Below are positions 8,663-16,797 of a DNA stretch of 64,000 bases, in pieces. Position 1 is the first letter of the stretch; each line of letters starts with the position of its first letter. Location of the stretch: assembly GCA_016786585.1 (NCBI GenBank), contig JAEUUI010000026.1, positions 1-64,000 on the forward strand, given 5' to 3'. The notes beneath the pieces were generated by a model. The model was not told where the DNA came from, made no database searches, and saw nothing but the letters and a program-made list of their open reading frames with translations. The DNA comes from Cyclobacteriaceae bacterium. GTDB taxonomy: Bacteria; Bacteroidota; Bacteroidia; Cytophagales; Cyclobacteriaceae. The position numbers were made by a program, and so were the translations under genes.

Positions 8663-8712
8663 GCTGTCGAATTTCGACAGCTTCCTGATCACCGAATCAG
8701 GACGTTTTTTTT
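8663..8712 (+). ncRNA. Candidate two-hairpin leader or short RNA before tRNA-Cys
   Basis: GCTGTCGAA (8663-8671) and TTCGACAGC (8673-8681) form a perfect 9-bp inverted repeat with a one-base centre. CCTGAT (8684-8689) and ATCAGG (8696-8701) form a second stem, extended by T8683-A8702, followed after CG by eight T. A hairpin with a T8 run placed between promoter and tRNA looks like a terminator or attenuator, and would define a transcript of about 45-50 nt. No known family is recognised; a processing signal for the pre-tRNA is the alternative. Confidence 0.3.
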
Positions 8713-8714
8713 AT

Positions 8715-8785
8715 GGTCTCATGGCCGAGTGGCTAGGCAGAGCTCTGCAAAAGCTCCTACAGCGGTTCGAATCCGCTTGAGACCT
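8715..8785 (+). tRNA. tRNA-Cys (GCA anticodon)
   Basis: Full cloverleaf: acceptor GGTCTCA (8715-8721) with TGAGACC (8778-8784); D stem GCC/GGC; anticodon stem GAGCT/AGCTC around loop CTGCAAA with anticodon GCA at 8747-8749; T stem AGCGG/CCGCT around TTCGAAT. Discriminator base T at 8785 is the Cys identity base. The CCA end is not encoded. It sits between a promoter with a structured leader and a strong terminator. Confidence 0.95.
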
Positions 8786-8794
8786 CAACCGATC

Positions 8795-8830
8795 AAGCCC
8801 TTTGACGTTGTCAAAGGGCTTTTGTTTTTT
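8795..8830 (+). terminator. tRNA-Cys terminator
   Basis: AAGCCCTTTGAC (8795-8806) pairs with GTCAAAGGGCTT (8810-8821) around GTT, then TTG and a T run. It ends the tRNA transcript. Confidence 0.9.
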
Positions 8831-9213
8831 AGAGCAATGCAAGCTTGCTTGCGTGAGCGATAAAAAAACAAAAGCACAGCTTGCGCAGCAGGCGGGCTTG
8901 ATAAGGTTGAAGCGCCCCCCTTCAGGATCAGCGCAGCTAATCCGCTTGAGACCTCAAAAAAAGCTTGCTGTTGGTTGTAATTTAATCTAAGCAGAATGAA
9001 AATTTGCAATGCAAACCTATGCACCCGCCTAGTTTTCTTAACGCGATAGTATGTAGTGTTCACTGATAAGTGTCGATTCTCACTTCGATTTTTGGCTTAC
9101 TGGTGCAGCCGCCGGAAGATAGGTTTAGTTGAAGGATGCAGAATGCGGCGTAACTAAATATTTAAAAGAGATATTCCGTACCTTATAACCGAAAGGCTCG
9201 AAAAACAATAAAC
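8831..9213. other. Gene-free stretch after tRNA-Cys
   Basis: About 380 bp without a credible gene. It contains the partial duplicate of the tRNA 3' end (8939-8957) and otherwise AT-rich low-information sequence. Short open frames here lack start context and protein-like composition. The last about 40 bp probably contain the amidohydrolase promoter (TACCTTAT at 9176-9183 is a poor -7 match). Confidence 0.6.
8939..8957 (+). repeat. Duplicate of tRNA-Cys 3' end (att-like)
   Basis: The 19-mer AATCCGCTTGAGACCTCAA is identical to 8770-8788, which spans the T-loop, acceptor 3' strand and discriminator of tRNA-Cys, 169 bp upstream. Duplication of a tRNA 3' end is the usual footprint of a tyrosine-recombinase integration; no integrase gene is present. 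Confidence 0.6.
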
Positions 9214-10923
9214 ATGAAGGCAATACTAAAAATGTCAGGATTAGTAATCCTGCTCGTATCGGCAAGTTGTAATCGCTTCCAGAAACAAAGTAACATCGAT
9301 AACCCGGCTGATGCCATCTACTTTGGCGGCAGCATTGTTACGATGGAGGGAGACAGTGCATCCTATGTTGAAGCGATCGCTGTAAATGATGGAAAACTTG
9401 TTTTCGTAGGAAGTAAAGTTGATGCTGAAAAAATGAAAGGCGATAGTACCGTGATGATCGACCTGAGCGGCAAAACACTTTTCCCGGGTTTTATTGACGG
9501 CCACGCGCATTTCGGCGGATTTCCGGTACAAGCCATTGGTGCCAAAATTTTACCACCGCCCGATGCTGGCGTTTCTAATATACCACAGTTGCAGGAGACC
9601 TTGAAAGCATGGGCTACTCCTGAAAATTTAGCCCTTACCGGATGGATCTTTGGAATGGGGTATGACGATTCTGTACTCGATGAAAAGCGACATCCCACAA
9701 AACAGGATTTAGACAAAGTATCTACTGAACATCCGGTTATCATTATCCATATCTCCGGACATTTCTGTGCCATGAACTCCAAAGGGCTTGAAATGATGGG
9801 CATTACCGCAAAATCGAAAGACCCTGCAGGTGGTGTCATCCGAAGAATGCCAGGCTCGAAAGAGCCTAACGGTGTGCTGGAAGAACTGGCTGCAATTCCG
9901 CTTTGTGTAAGAGCACTTACCCCAAAAACTGCGGAAGCTGCAATCAAATTTATCGATGCTGGCCAGAACATGGCGGTAAGCTATGGATACACGACAGTGC
10001 AGGAAGGAAGAGCAATGGATGAGTTTCTGGCAGGTTTCGCGGACAAGAAAATATTCAAACTGGATGTTGTTTCGTATGTAGACTATAGTCGGCCCGAAAT
10101 TTTAGAAACTAGTTGGTATAGTAAGGATTACGTCAATCACTATCGAATAGCCGGAATGAAGTTAACGTTGGATGGATCGCCGCAAGGCCGAACCGCATGG
10201 CGTACCAAACCGTATTTGTTGCCCCCGCCCGGTGAGGAGAAATCGTACTTAGGTTATCCGGCCATTCCCAAGGATAAAGATGTGGAAGCTATTTATATGA
10301 TGGCTTTTAAAAACAATTGGCAAATACTCACCCATGGAAACGGTGACGCTGCAATCGACCAGATGATCCGATGCATAAAACCCGCCATAGCAGCATACGG
10401 GAATATAGACAGGCGAAACACATTGATCCATGGACAATACGTAAGAGCGGATCAGCTGGATTCATTAAAGAAGCTGGATATCATCGCATCACTTTTCCCC
10501 CTGCATACATTTTATTGGGGCGACTGGCATAAACAGCTTATAGGCGATTCTTTGGGGGATAAAATAAGCCCGACCAGAACAGCGTTGAATAAAGGCTTGC
10601 ACCTGACAATTCACACAGACGCCCCAGTGGCTTTGCCCAACCTGATGCGAATGGTATGGACATCCGTAAACAGAACCTCTCGATCCGGTAAAGTCATTGG
10701 AGAAGAGGAGCGACTAAGTCCTTATGAAGCGATGAAATGTTTAACAGAGTGGTCGGCGTACCAGCACTTTGAAGAAGATAAAAAGGGCACGCTTACAAAA
10801 GGTAAACTGGCCGATCTGGTCATACTTGATAAGAACCCTCTAACGGTTGCACCAGATGATATCAAGGATATCGTGGTACTGGAAACCATTAAAGAGGGCA
10901 GATCCATCTACAAAAAGCAATAA
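9214..10923 (+). CDS. Lipoprotein amidohydrolase, YtcJ/amidohydrolase-3 type
   Basis: 569 residues. The leader ends in SASC, a lipobox-like site, predicting lipidation at Cys about 19 and attachment to the cell envelope. The rest is a metal-dependent amidohydrolase TIM barrel: GKTLFPGFIDGHAHF near 90 supplies the HxH metal pair, THGNGDAAID near 375 and HGQYV supply further His ligands, and HTDAP near 470 the catalytic Asp. The C-terminal ADLVILDKNPL closes the composite beta-sandwich. YtcJ-like enzymes hydrolyse C-N bonds of unidentified substrates. It stands alone between two att-like repeats, so it may have been acquired; codon use was not measured. Confidence 0.88.
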   Translation: MKAILKMSGLVILLVSASCNRFQKQSNIDNPADAIYFGGSIVTMEGDSASYVEAIAVNDGKLVFVGSKVDAEKMKGDSTVMIDLSGKTLFPGFIDGHAHFGGFPVQAIGAKILPPPDAGVSNIPQLQETLKAWATPENLALTGWIFGMGYDDSVLDEKRHPTKQDLDKVSTEHPVIIIHISGHFCAMNSKGLEMMGITAKSKDPAGGVIRRMPGSKEPNGVLEELAAIPLCVRALTPKTAEAAIKFIDAGQNMAVSYGYTTVQEGRAMDEFLAGFADKKIFKLDVVSYVDYSRPEILETSWYSKDYVNHYRIAGMKLTLDGSPQGRTAWRTKPYLLPPPGEEKSYLGYPAIPKDKDVEAIYMMAFKNNWQILTHGNGDAAIDQMIRCIKPAIAAYGNIDRRNTLIHGQYVRADQLDSLKKLDIIASLFPLHTFYWGDWHKQLIGDSLGDKISPTRTALNKGLHLTIHTDAPVALPNLMRMVWTSVNRTSRSGKVIGEEERLSPYEAMKCLTEWSAYQHFEEDKKGTLTKGKLADLVILDKNPLTVAPDDIKDIVVLETIKEGRSIYKKQ

Positions 10924-11109
10924 TGGTGGGTATGGTAGAAACCGACAATGAGTTCCCAGTTGAAACCTGGATGTCAAACCGAATTTCAATTTCAAAGACC
11001 GGGTAGGCGCAAAATTGATGACGATGTGATTTTTTTAAGACGAACTCAAGGATGCTTTCGCGAAGACTTAATGAATTAACTGCCCCCATCCAGGAACTGA
11101 GCAAGAGCA

Positions 11110-11127
11110 GTGCAACTAATCCGCTTG
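11110..11127 (+). repeat. Second att-like repeat copy
   Basis: GTGCAACTAATCCGCTTG matches 8931-8948 (GCGCAGCTAATCCGCTTG) at 16 of 18 positions, and both are preceded by a C-rich stretch followed by CAGGA. The two copies bracket the amidohydrolase gene 2.2 kb apart. Similarity to the tRNA end stops after CGCTTG in this copy. Confidence 0.45.
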
Positions 11128-11172
11128 CTCTTGTCAAAAAAGAGCATCAACCTGATTCGGGTATTGACACAA

Positions 11173-11200
11173 AAAAAGTCCCGCTACTGCGGGACTTTTT
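11173..11200. terminator. Bidirectional terminator
   Basis: AAAAAGTCCCGC (11173-11184), loop TACT, then GCGGGACTTTTT (11189-11200). A-run before and T-run after let it end both the amidohydrolase transcript (+) and the FAS1 gene transcript (-). Confidence 0.9.
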
Positions 11201-11235
11201 AAACAACCTCACTTGCCTACTTCACTATTAAATTC

Positions 11236-12285
11236 TTACTGAGGAAGCAACACGCGATCGATCACGTGAATAACTCCGTTTGTAGCTGCTACGTTTGCCA
11301 AAGCAACGGTAGACGGTTCAGAAGCTGCGCCGTCAACGGTTACAGACGAACCCAGCGCAATAGTCACTTGGTTAGGTGCGTTGGCCTTCAGGGTGGTGAT
11401 CGTTTGGTTATTCGTTAAGTTGATTGAGAAAGCAGCAGCATTAGGAACCACGTGGTATTGCAATACATTGGTAAGCTCGTCCAGATTCAACGGGTCGGAA
11501 GTTGCTGTGATTGCGTTGATCGCATCAATACCCTGGGCTTCCGTTAAGTTTGCGTTCGCAGTGAGTGTACGGAGCAATGCCAGGAAAGCATCATCATTTG
11601 GTGCGAATACGGTAAACGGACCGGCTCCCTGCAGGGCAGTAACCAGGTTAGCTTTTGTGAGGGCTGTTGCCAACAAGTTAAAGCTTTCGGCTGTAGCGCC
11701 TGTAGTTGCAATCGACACAATGTTTCCGGCTGGTGGAGCCAGTACAGCATCAATGATGTGAATTACGCCATTCGATGCATCCACATTGGCTGTCGTTACA
11801 CGTGCGTTGTTGATGGTTACGTTAGCACCCGATTTGGTTACGAACGCCTTGTTATTCGAAGCACGTGCGGTAGTAACGGTTGTAGTTCCCGCAGCGATAT
11901 CTTCTGCTTTGATTTCAGAACCTGCGATTACGTGGAAGGTCAACAGGTCGGCCGCAGCGGAAGGGCTTAATCCATTAACCGCTGTAAGCGCTGCTGCTTC
12001 GTTCGCTACGTCCAGGTACGCTACAAAAGCTGCATCGGTTGGAGCAAATACTGTAATTTGAGTAGAACCACCCAGTACGTTTAGAACGTCTGTACCTGCT
12101 TTTCTCGCAGCAGCTTCCAATACGTCAAAGTCAGAATTCGCAACGGCAATCTCCAATACGGTCTGCTGTGGGGCTGGTGAGTTGTCATCGTCATCGCTGC
12201 AGCTAATGGCTACTGCCGAGAACGTGAAGGTCAGCAACAACATTTTTGCGCTGAGTAATAAAGGATTTGATTTTCTTAGTTTCAT
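11236..12285 (-). CDS. Lipoprotein with two fasciclin (FAS1) domains
   Basis: 349 residues. The leader ends in AVAISC, a lipobox-like site, followed by an acidic DDDD stretch that is common in surface-exposed Bacteroidota lipoproteins. Two FAS1 domains follow (about 45-185 and 190-348). Each has the H1 phrase (TVFAPTDAAFVAYL, TVFAPNDDAFLALL) and the H2-type ending with NGVIHVID. FAS1 proteins mediate adhesion or matrix binding; the ligand here is unknown. It is monocistronic, ending at the bidirectional terminator. I could not find a good promoter match upstream. Confidence 0.92.
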   Translation of the reverse strand: MKLRKSNPLLLSAKMLLLTFTFSAVAISCSDDDDNSPAPQQTVLEIAVANSDFDVLEAAARKAGTDVLNVLGGSTQITVFAPTDAAFVAYLDVANEAAALTAVNGLSPSAAADLLTFHVIAGSEIKAEDIAAGTTTVTTARASNNKAFVTKSGANVTINNARVTTANVDASNGVIHIIDAVLAPPAGNIVSIATTGATAESFNLLATALTKANLVTALQGAGPFTVFAPNDDAFLALLRTLTANANLTEAQGIDAINAITATSDPLNLDELTNVLQYHVVPNAAAFSINLTNNQTITTLKANAPNQVTIALGSSVTVDGAASEPSTVALANVAATNGVIHVIDRVLLPQ

Positions 12286-12657
12286 AAAGAATTTGCGTTT
12301 GATTGCTAATAGAACCGCGCTTGTTCTGATTGGTTGTGGGGATCGGAGTGAGCAGGGGGTTTAGTGGTGTGGCGGGCAGGTAAAAGGGAGTGGGTCGGAA
12401 TGCCGGTGTGGCGAAGGCAATTTTTTGTTACCCGGATGGGTACAGCACGCGAAATTGAAGCATTTTTGGCCTTTGGCCGTGAATAAGCCGATAAACTACC
12501 CGGACTACAAACCGTTGCCCGAACTTAAGAGAAGCACCTAAATGCAGGTTAGGGGGCGATCTGATCAATCTGTATAAGCAGATTGCGAGTCGTGACGTCA
12601 CCGCGCCTACCTGCGAATGCGTGTGAGAATTCGGATATGTATTAGGCCCGGGCCGGG
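12286..12657. other. Gene-free stretch with several perfect inverted repeats
   Basis: About 370 bp between the FAS1 gene start and the end of the DUF2200 gene. It contains TACCC/GGGTA (12429-12442), CAATCTG/CAGATTG (12566-12585), the palindromes GTGACGTCAC (12592-12601) and GGCCCGGGCC (12645-12654). No coding frame or recognised RNA is seen. Confidence 0.6.
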
Positions 12658-13014
12658 TTATGCCCGCAAAATCTTTTCCATCGCCTTTCCTTTCGCCAGT
12701 TCATCGATGAGCTTATCGAGGTAGCGAACTTTCTGCATGAGCTTGTCTTCGATTTCTTCCACGCGATAGCCACAGATTACCCCGGTAATTTTAGCTGCAT
12801 TTGGGTTGAGTTGCGGAGCCTGGGCAAAGAAGGTTTCAAAGTCAGTCTTCTTATCGATATGCTGCTTCAATGTTTTTGCATTGTAACCCGTCAGCCAGAA
12901 AATAATCTCGTCAACCTCGGCTTTCGTGCGGCCCTTCTTTTCGGCCTTTGCAATGTAATGTGGGTAAACGCTCGCAAACGACATTCGGTAAATGCGGGTA
13001 TTATCACTCTTCAT
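12658..13014 (-). CDS. DUF2200 family protein
   Basis: 118 residues with no signal or membrane segment. The opening [16 protein letters not shown] and the phrase [19 protein letters not shown] are the hallmark of DUF2200, a compact helical family whose members are annotated only as hypothetical. It covers the family's whole usual length. It lies 20 bp downstream of the methyltransferase gene and is probably cotranscribed with it. The biochemical role is unknown. Confidence 0.85.
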   Translation of the reverse strand: MKSDNTRIYRMSFASVYPHYIAKAEKKGRTKAEVDEIIFWLTGYNAKTLKQHIDKKTDFETFFAQAPQLNPNAAKITGVICGYRVEEIEDKLMQKVRYLDKLIDELAKGKAMEKILRA

Positions 13015-13034
13015 GCGTATGGTGGTTGAGATAA

Positions 13035-13658
13035 TTACTTTTTCCTTCCGGTAAAACGAATTACCGAACCTGTGCCGCTGTGTTTTGGGCCTTCGTTCAA
13101 TTCAATAACCTGTTCCGATAGCTCCAGTATTTCGTAGTCGGAAAAGTCCGATTTAAGTTCTGCTATCGAAAACAGCATATTAACATCTTTGGGGCCACCA
13201 ACCTTTTCACCGTTTGAATTGTATTGGATATGGTTCTTGCTGAATGCTTCAAAAATGAGTGTGCCGCCTTTTTTAAGATAGGAATTCAGAATACCGTGAT
13301 AGGCAGACTTCACCGCTGCCGGAAAGTGTGCGAAGATTAATGCCACCACATCAAATTGTGCATGTGTATACGGTAATCGCTGGATGTCTTCCACGGTGTA
13401 ATTAATAACAACCCCGTTCTTTTCTGCCAGTCGCAGGGCCTTCTTTTGACCTTCGATACTGATGTCGAAGGCTGAAACAGTCCAGCCGGTTTTGGCTGCG
13501 TACACAGCGTTGCGCCCTTCACCTTCTGCCGGAAACAAGATCTTTCCGGGAGGAAGTTTGTCAAGTTGTGCTTTCAGGTATTCGTTGGGTAATTCGCCAT
13601 AAACAAATTCAGGGTTGCTGAATCGGTCGTTCCAGAGTTGCGTCCATGCATCGCTCAT
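13035..13658 (-). CDS. Class I SAM-dependent methyltransferase
   Basis: 207 residues from the ATG at 13658; the TTG two codons upstream is less likely because TAACTTTTG, a promoter-like element, overlaps it. The fold markers are the glycine-rich SAM motif I as [15 protein letters not shown] near residue 42, an acidic end of strand 2 (AFDIS), and [11 protein letters not shown] as motif IV. It resembles TehB/UbiE-like small cytoplasmic methyltransferases; the acceptor cannot be told. It is followed by the DUF2200 gene. Confidence 0.82.
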   Translation of the reverse strand: MSDAWTQLWNDRFSNPEFVYGELPNEYLKAQLDKLPPGKILFPAEGEGRNAVYAAKTGWTVSAFDISIEGQKKALRLAEKNGVVINYTVEDIQRLPYTHAQFDVVALIFAHFPAAVKSAYHGILNSYLKKGGTLIFEAFSKNHIQYNSNGEKVGGPKDVNMLFSIAELKSDFSDYEILELSEQVIELNEGPKHSGTGSVIRFTGRKK

Positions 13659-13708
13659 ATCCAAAAGTTATGCTGGAAAGATAAAGCATAAATTTCGCAA
13701 GAGGTAAT

Positions 13709-14725
13709 TCAAATAAGTTTCTTTCCGGGCAGTAACTCTTTAATATGATCCCGGCCAAGATGGACTTTGTGTGCAATGCAGCGCAGGTTGCCCATACCGC
13801 TCGAAAATATCGTTATTCCTTTATCAAAGCGGATGTTTTCCATCAGGTCGAACATCTCAAGCGGAAAGCTTCTTGGAATTTCGATGAACGGACGGTGTAA
13901 TTTTTCACAATAGTTGGTCAGTTCCCGCGGATGCGGTTTGATATATACCTCGTGATCGTCTGCATGCGCTTCGATCATTTCGGCATATAAAGAAACTTTA
14001 TATTGCTCGGTAACAAAATTATCCTCGGATAACGGTTGAGTAATGATCAGTATTTTTTTCTGATCGTTAAGCTGTACCGTTTCTCCATTCATGAAAACAT
14101 TCAGAATCCGCTGATTGTCGCGTGCGGAAAGATTATCCTGCATTTGCCGGAGTTCCAGTCGTGTGCCTTTGTGCCTCAATCGTTTATCAAGCTGTTCGGG
14201 AAATTGCAGATTGATCTCTCTGACACGTTCATCAAACCCGTCACCGATGTACGTTCGTAGCAGATATTTTCGTTTCAGTAGTTTCGCGTGACTGATCCGG
14301 ATGATGTAGTTACGGGCGCCATCTTCAATGATTCGAAGATAACTGTTGGGAAAACGCATCACGAAATAAGCAGTCGGATATCCCCACAGGTAAAATGAAT
14401 TGATCTCACTTGCTTCGATAAAACTCTTCGATTTCAGAATATCTGAATGTTGTTCGACAGCCCGTACCATAGCGCGGTTCCGGAACAAGGTTCTTGAAAG
14501 GAAGGAGCCATTTGATTTTTCAGCTGATTCAATCTTGCGAAAGGGCACTAAAATCACATCATCAACGAACCCGTTTTCGAGAAGGGCTGGAATAAGCTTT
14601 TCAATTCCGGGTGTATGATCATTTAAGATTAATAGGCTTTTGCTGGTCGGGTCGTTATGCTGAAGCTGTTTCAGCATACTCACGTATACATGAAAATATG
14701 TTCCGCAAATATAAACCTGGTTCAT
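13709..14725 (-). CDS. Glycosyltransferase-like protein, GT52/sialyltransferase fold
   Basis: 338 residues, no membrane segment. The N-terminal YICGTYFHVYVSMLKQ resembles the opening strand-helix of GT-B sialyltransferase-like families. The C-terminal half carries IITQPLSEDN, YIKPHPRE and IPRSFPLE, in the order seen in GT52 lipooligosaccharide sialyltransferases and related polysialyltransferases. The start ATG overlaps the stop of the GT4 gene in ATGA, so translation is coupled. It is the last gene of a three-glycosyltransferase operon and probably caps a surface glycan. Donor sugar is inferred from fold only and is uncertain. Confidence 0.6.
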   Translation of the reverse strand: MNQVYICGTYFHVYVSMLKQLQHNDPTSKSLLILNDHTPGIEKLIPALLENGFVDDVILVPFRKIESAEKSNGSFLSRTLFRNRAMVRAVEQHSDILKSKSFIEASEINSFYLWGYPTAYFVMRFPNSYLRIIEDGARNYIIRISHAKLLKRKYLLRTYIGDGFDERVREINLQFPEQLDKRLRHKGTRLELRQMQDNLSARDNQRILNVFMNGETVQLNDQKKILIITQPLSEDNFVTEQYKVSLYAEMIEAHADDHEVYIKPHPRELTNYCEKLHRPFIEIPRSFPLEMFDLMENIRFDKGITIFSSGMGNLRCIAHKVHLGRDHIKELLPGKKLI

Positions 14726-15846
14726 ACGGGCCGGGAAGATTTAGCTGCCGCGATCACGTTGAATAACGTTGTGATTTGACGCTGTTGATCATACTGTTCA
14801 ACAACATGTTTTCGAGCAGCTTCGCGCATGGCTGAAACAAGTGCTGGATTTTCAATCAACCGGATCATACTGTTTGCCATGGCGGAAACGTCACGTTCCT
14901 TCACAAGCAGTCCGGTAACTCCATCACGTACAGCTTGCGGAATGCCGCCATGAATTGTACTAACCACCGGTAGCCCGGCAGCGGCAGCTTCTAATATGCC
15001 AACGGGAGTTCCTTCGGTGTCGCCATTCGGAGCAGTGACGGAATGTTGAACGAAAGCAAATGATTTATTCATCCACTGCGCTACCGCGTCATGCGTAAGA
15101 ATTCCCGGAAATGAAACCGCCTCGTGCATGTCGAGGGATTCGGTTAATTGCTTGCATTTCTTATAGAATCCGCTGTGCGCTCCGGCCATAACCAATCGTG
15201 CGTGCGGATACTTTTTCCAGACCTCATGAAATGCGCGGATGGTGTACAAGGGCCCTTTCTTTTCTACAAAGCGTGCAACGGATAGAAATATTTTATCCTT
15301 TGTTTGAGGTGCCGGAGTAAATTTCTGTGTATCCACTCCGCAGGAGATTACCGTTACTTTTTCAGGGTTGGCACCAAGTGCGATAAGTTTGTTACGGATA
15401 TCGTGTGAAACCGCAACAATCGCAGATGCATACGAAAACAGTTGTTGATACCGGCTGCGGTATGCACGGACCAACGTTTTATCGCCTGCATCATGCCCAT
15501 GAAAAATAACTACTACCGGAATGTTTAAGATTCTGCATACAGGCATGAGATGCGCTGCGGTAAGCCCGTAGTTGGCCAGCACTACATCGATTTTATTTGT
15601 GGTCAGAAATTTTTTTAAGCCATAATGACTGAAGAAGTTGTTCCGTATTCCGGTAACGGATTTTACAAGTTTGTGCAGAAGCCAAAATGCCAAGGGCGAC
15701 AAGCGCGTACCATCTTCGGCCCGTTCGGGCAAACGGCTGGTATGAATGGAATAAACTTCAGCCAGCTTTGAGAGGCCGGTTAGTTGATCGCGAATGAAAG
15801 TCTCTGAGTATGAATTACGCTCCGACCGGGCAATACAAATCTTCAC
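14722..15846 (-). CDS. Glycosyltransferase family 4
   Basis: 374 residues if begun at the GTG at 15846, which overlaps the upstream stop in GTGA and starts a typical GT-B strand (VKICIARSERNSYSETFIRDQ is split here only for description). Longer starts would read through the end of the GT2 gene. The C-terminal domain is classical GT4: FLSVARFVEKKGP, the donor-binding region HSVTAPNGDTEGTPVGILEAAAAGLPVVS containing the conserved E-x7-E, and GGIPQAV. It transfers an activated sugar in cell-surface polysaccharide synthesis in the cytoplasm. It is coupled to genes on both sides. Confidence 0.88.
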   Translation of the reverse strand: MKICIARSERNSYSETFIRDQLTGLSKLAEVYSIHTSRLPERAEDGTRLSPLAFWLLHKLVKSVTGIRNNFFSHYGLKKFLTTNKIDVVLANYGLTAAHLMPVCRILNIPVVVIFHGHDAGDKTLVRAYRSRYQQLFSYASAIVAVSHDIRNKLIALGANPEKVTVISCGVDTQKFTPAPQTKDKIFLSVARFVEKKGPLYTIRAFHEVWKKYPHARLVMAGAHSGFYKKCKQLTESLDMHEAVSFPGILTHDAVAQWMNKSFAFVQHSVTAPNGDTEGTPVGILEAAAAGLPVVSTIHGGIPQAVRDGVTGLLVKERDVSAMANSMIRLIENPALVSAMREAARKHVVEQYDQQRQITTLFNVIAAAKSSRPV

Positions 15847-16670
15847 GCTGCCTTCAGAGTTGAATTGATGATTCCGTAGCGTGTCCAAACTTTGCGCTGG
15901 TGCCGGGTTTGCTGCCGGATAGTTCTGTTTTTGCGTATCGACTCCGGTGTGTTGTATCCACGCTTGTGATCGAGGTGTACGCACACTGCACTGTAGCGGA
16001 TTTGCTTTCCTTTAATCCCAAAGTTTACGAGCCGTTCGCCCAACTCACGATCCTGTCCGCCATACTGCATCTCTTCGTTATACCCGTTTACGGCTACAAT
16101 GTCCTTTTTCCAGCCAGACGATCCGTGGCCATTCCACGTAGGTTTGGTTGGCGTAAATCGGTTCAGTAAAAATTGCTGCAAGCCACGGCTTACGAGCTTC
16201 AATTCTTTGTACGTTTTCTTTAAACCATGTTCGTGAAGCCAGTTCACGTTAAACGCATTCCCGTTTATGATGTCTTCGCGGGTAATGGCCTTGCTGGTCT
16301 CCATCGGCAACTTAAAATATCCGCCAGAAAGGAAGTATCCCGGTTTTGCATTGCGTACATGTGTTTCGACAAAATCCTTGCGTGGAATGCAGTCTCCGTC
16401 TGAAAACAAGAGATAACCGGTTGTTGCTGCGGCCGTTGCTTTGTTTAGGATGGCCGACTTCTGAAAACCCTTGTCGGGATGCCATACGTGCACGATTTTC
16501 ATGCGCGAAGTTTTTTGGTAACGGCCAATCAGCGAACGTGTTTCTTCGCCTGAACCATCATCGGCAATAATGAATTCAAAATCCGAATGAGTTTGGTTTT
16601 CATAACCCCAAATCACTTTTTCGAGCCAGGCTGGGTTGTTGTATGTGCTGATGATAACTGAAATTCGCAT
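15843..16670 (-). CDS. Glycosyltransferase family 2
   Basis: 275 residues from the ATG at 16670 (a GTG two codons earlier is in frame). Opens with the GT-A strand RISVIISTYNNP, then ADDGSGEE, and has the metal-binding DxD-like FSDGDC near 95. The second half has NGHGSSGWKKDIVAVNGYNE…GQDRELGERL, the C-terminal galactosyltransferase-type module (GT7C-like). First gene of the three-gene glycosyltransferase operon, with a -7 promoter element 20 bp upstream and a GTGA overlap with the GT4 gene. Confidence 0.88.
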   Translation of the reverse strand: MRISVIISTYNNPAWLEKVIWGYENQTHSDFEFIIADDGSGEETRSLIGRYQKTSRMKIVHVWHPDKGFQKSAILNKATAAATTGYLLFSDGDCIPRKDFVETHVRNAKPGYFLSGGYFKLPMETSKAITREDIINGNAFNVNWLHEHGLKKTYKELKLVSRGLQQFLLNRFTPTKPTWNGHGSSGWKKDIVAVNGYNEEMQYGGQDRELGERLVNFGIKGKQIRYSAVCVHLDHKRGYNTPESIRKNRTIRQQTRHQRKVWTRYGIINSTLKAA

Positions 16671-16694
16671 TGTCACGTAAGTTGAAAATCAGTT

Positions 16695-16702
16695 CAAAGC
16701 TA
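16695..16702 (-). promoter_or_regulatory. -7 element of the glycosyltransferase operon
   Basis: On the minus strand TAGCTTTG is a perfect TAnnTTTG, 19 bp before the ATG of the GT2 gene. A matching -33 TTTG was not found. Confidence 0.35.
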
Positions 16703-16797
16703 CCCCTGTAGTGTTTTCTGGCGTGTGCTTCCAGGTTAAGAATCAATGAATCGATTGTTATCCCGGAAACATCCGGTTAACATTCTGGTCACGGCTT

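Larger units (their letters stand above)
10924..11235. other. Gene-free stretch between amidohydrolase and FAS1 gene
   Basis: About 310 bp. It contains a third copy-like sequence of the tRNA-associated repeat (11110-11127), a hairpin whose stem CAAGAGC (11102-11108) pairs with GCTCTTG (11127-11133), and a bidirectional terminator. I see no credible coding frame. Confidence 0.6.

Noticed and set aside
8939-8957. A second tRNA gene
   Set aside because: Only the 3' T-loop and acceptor strand are repeated; no D arm or anticodon arm precedes it.
8785-9063. Minus-strand frame across the tRNA terminator and duplicated tRNA end
   Set aside because: It runs through an RNA terminator and repeat; it is better explained as non-coding.
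10889-11137. 82-codon minus-strand frame overlapping the end of the amidohydrolase
   Set aside because: It overlaps a well-supported gene and the att-like repeat; its composition is not protein-like.
8831-11235. Integrase or transposase gene in the possible islet
   Set aside because: The only credible coding sequence is the amidohydrolase; the islet call rests on repeats alone.
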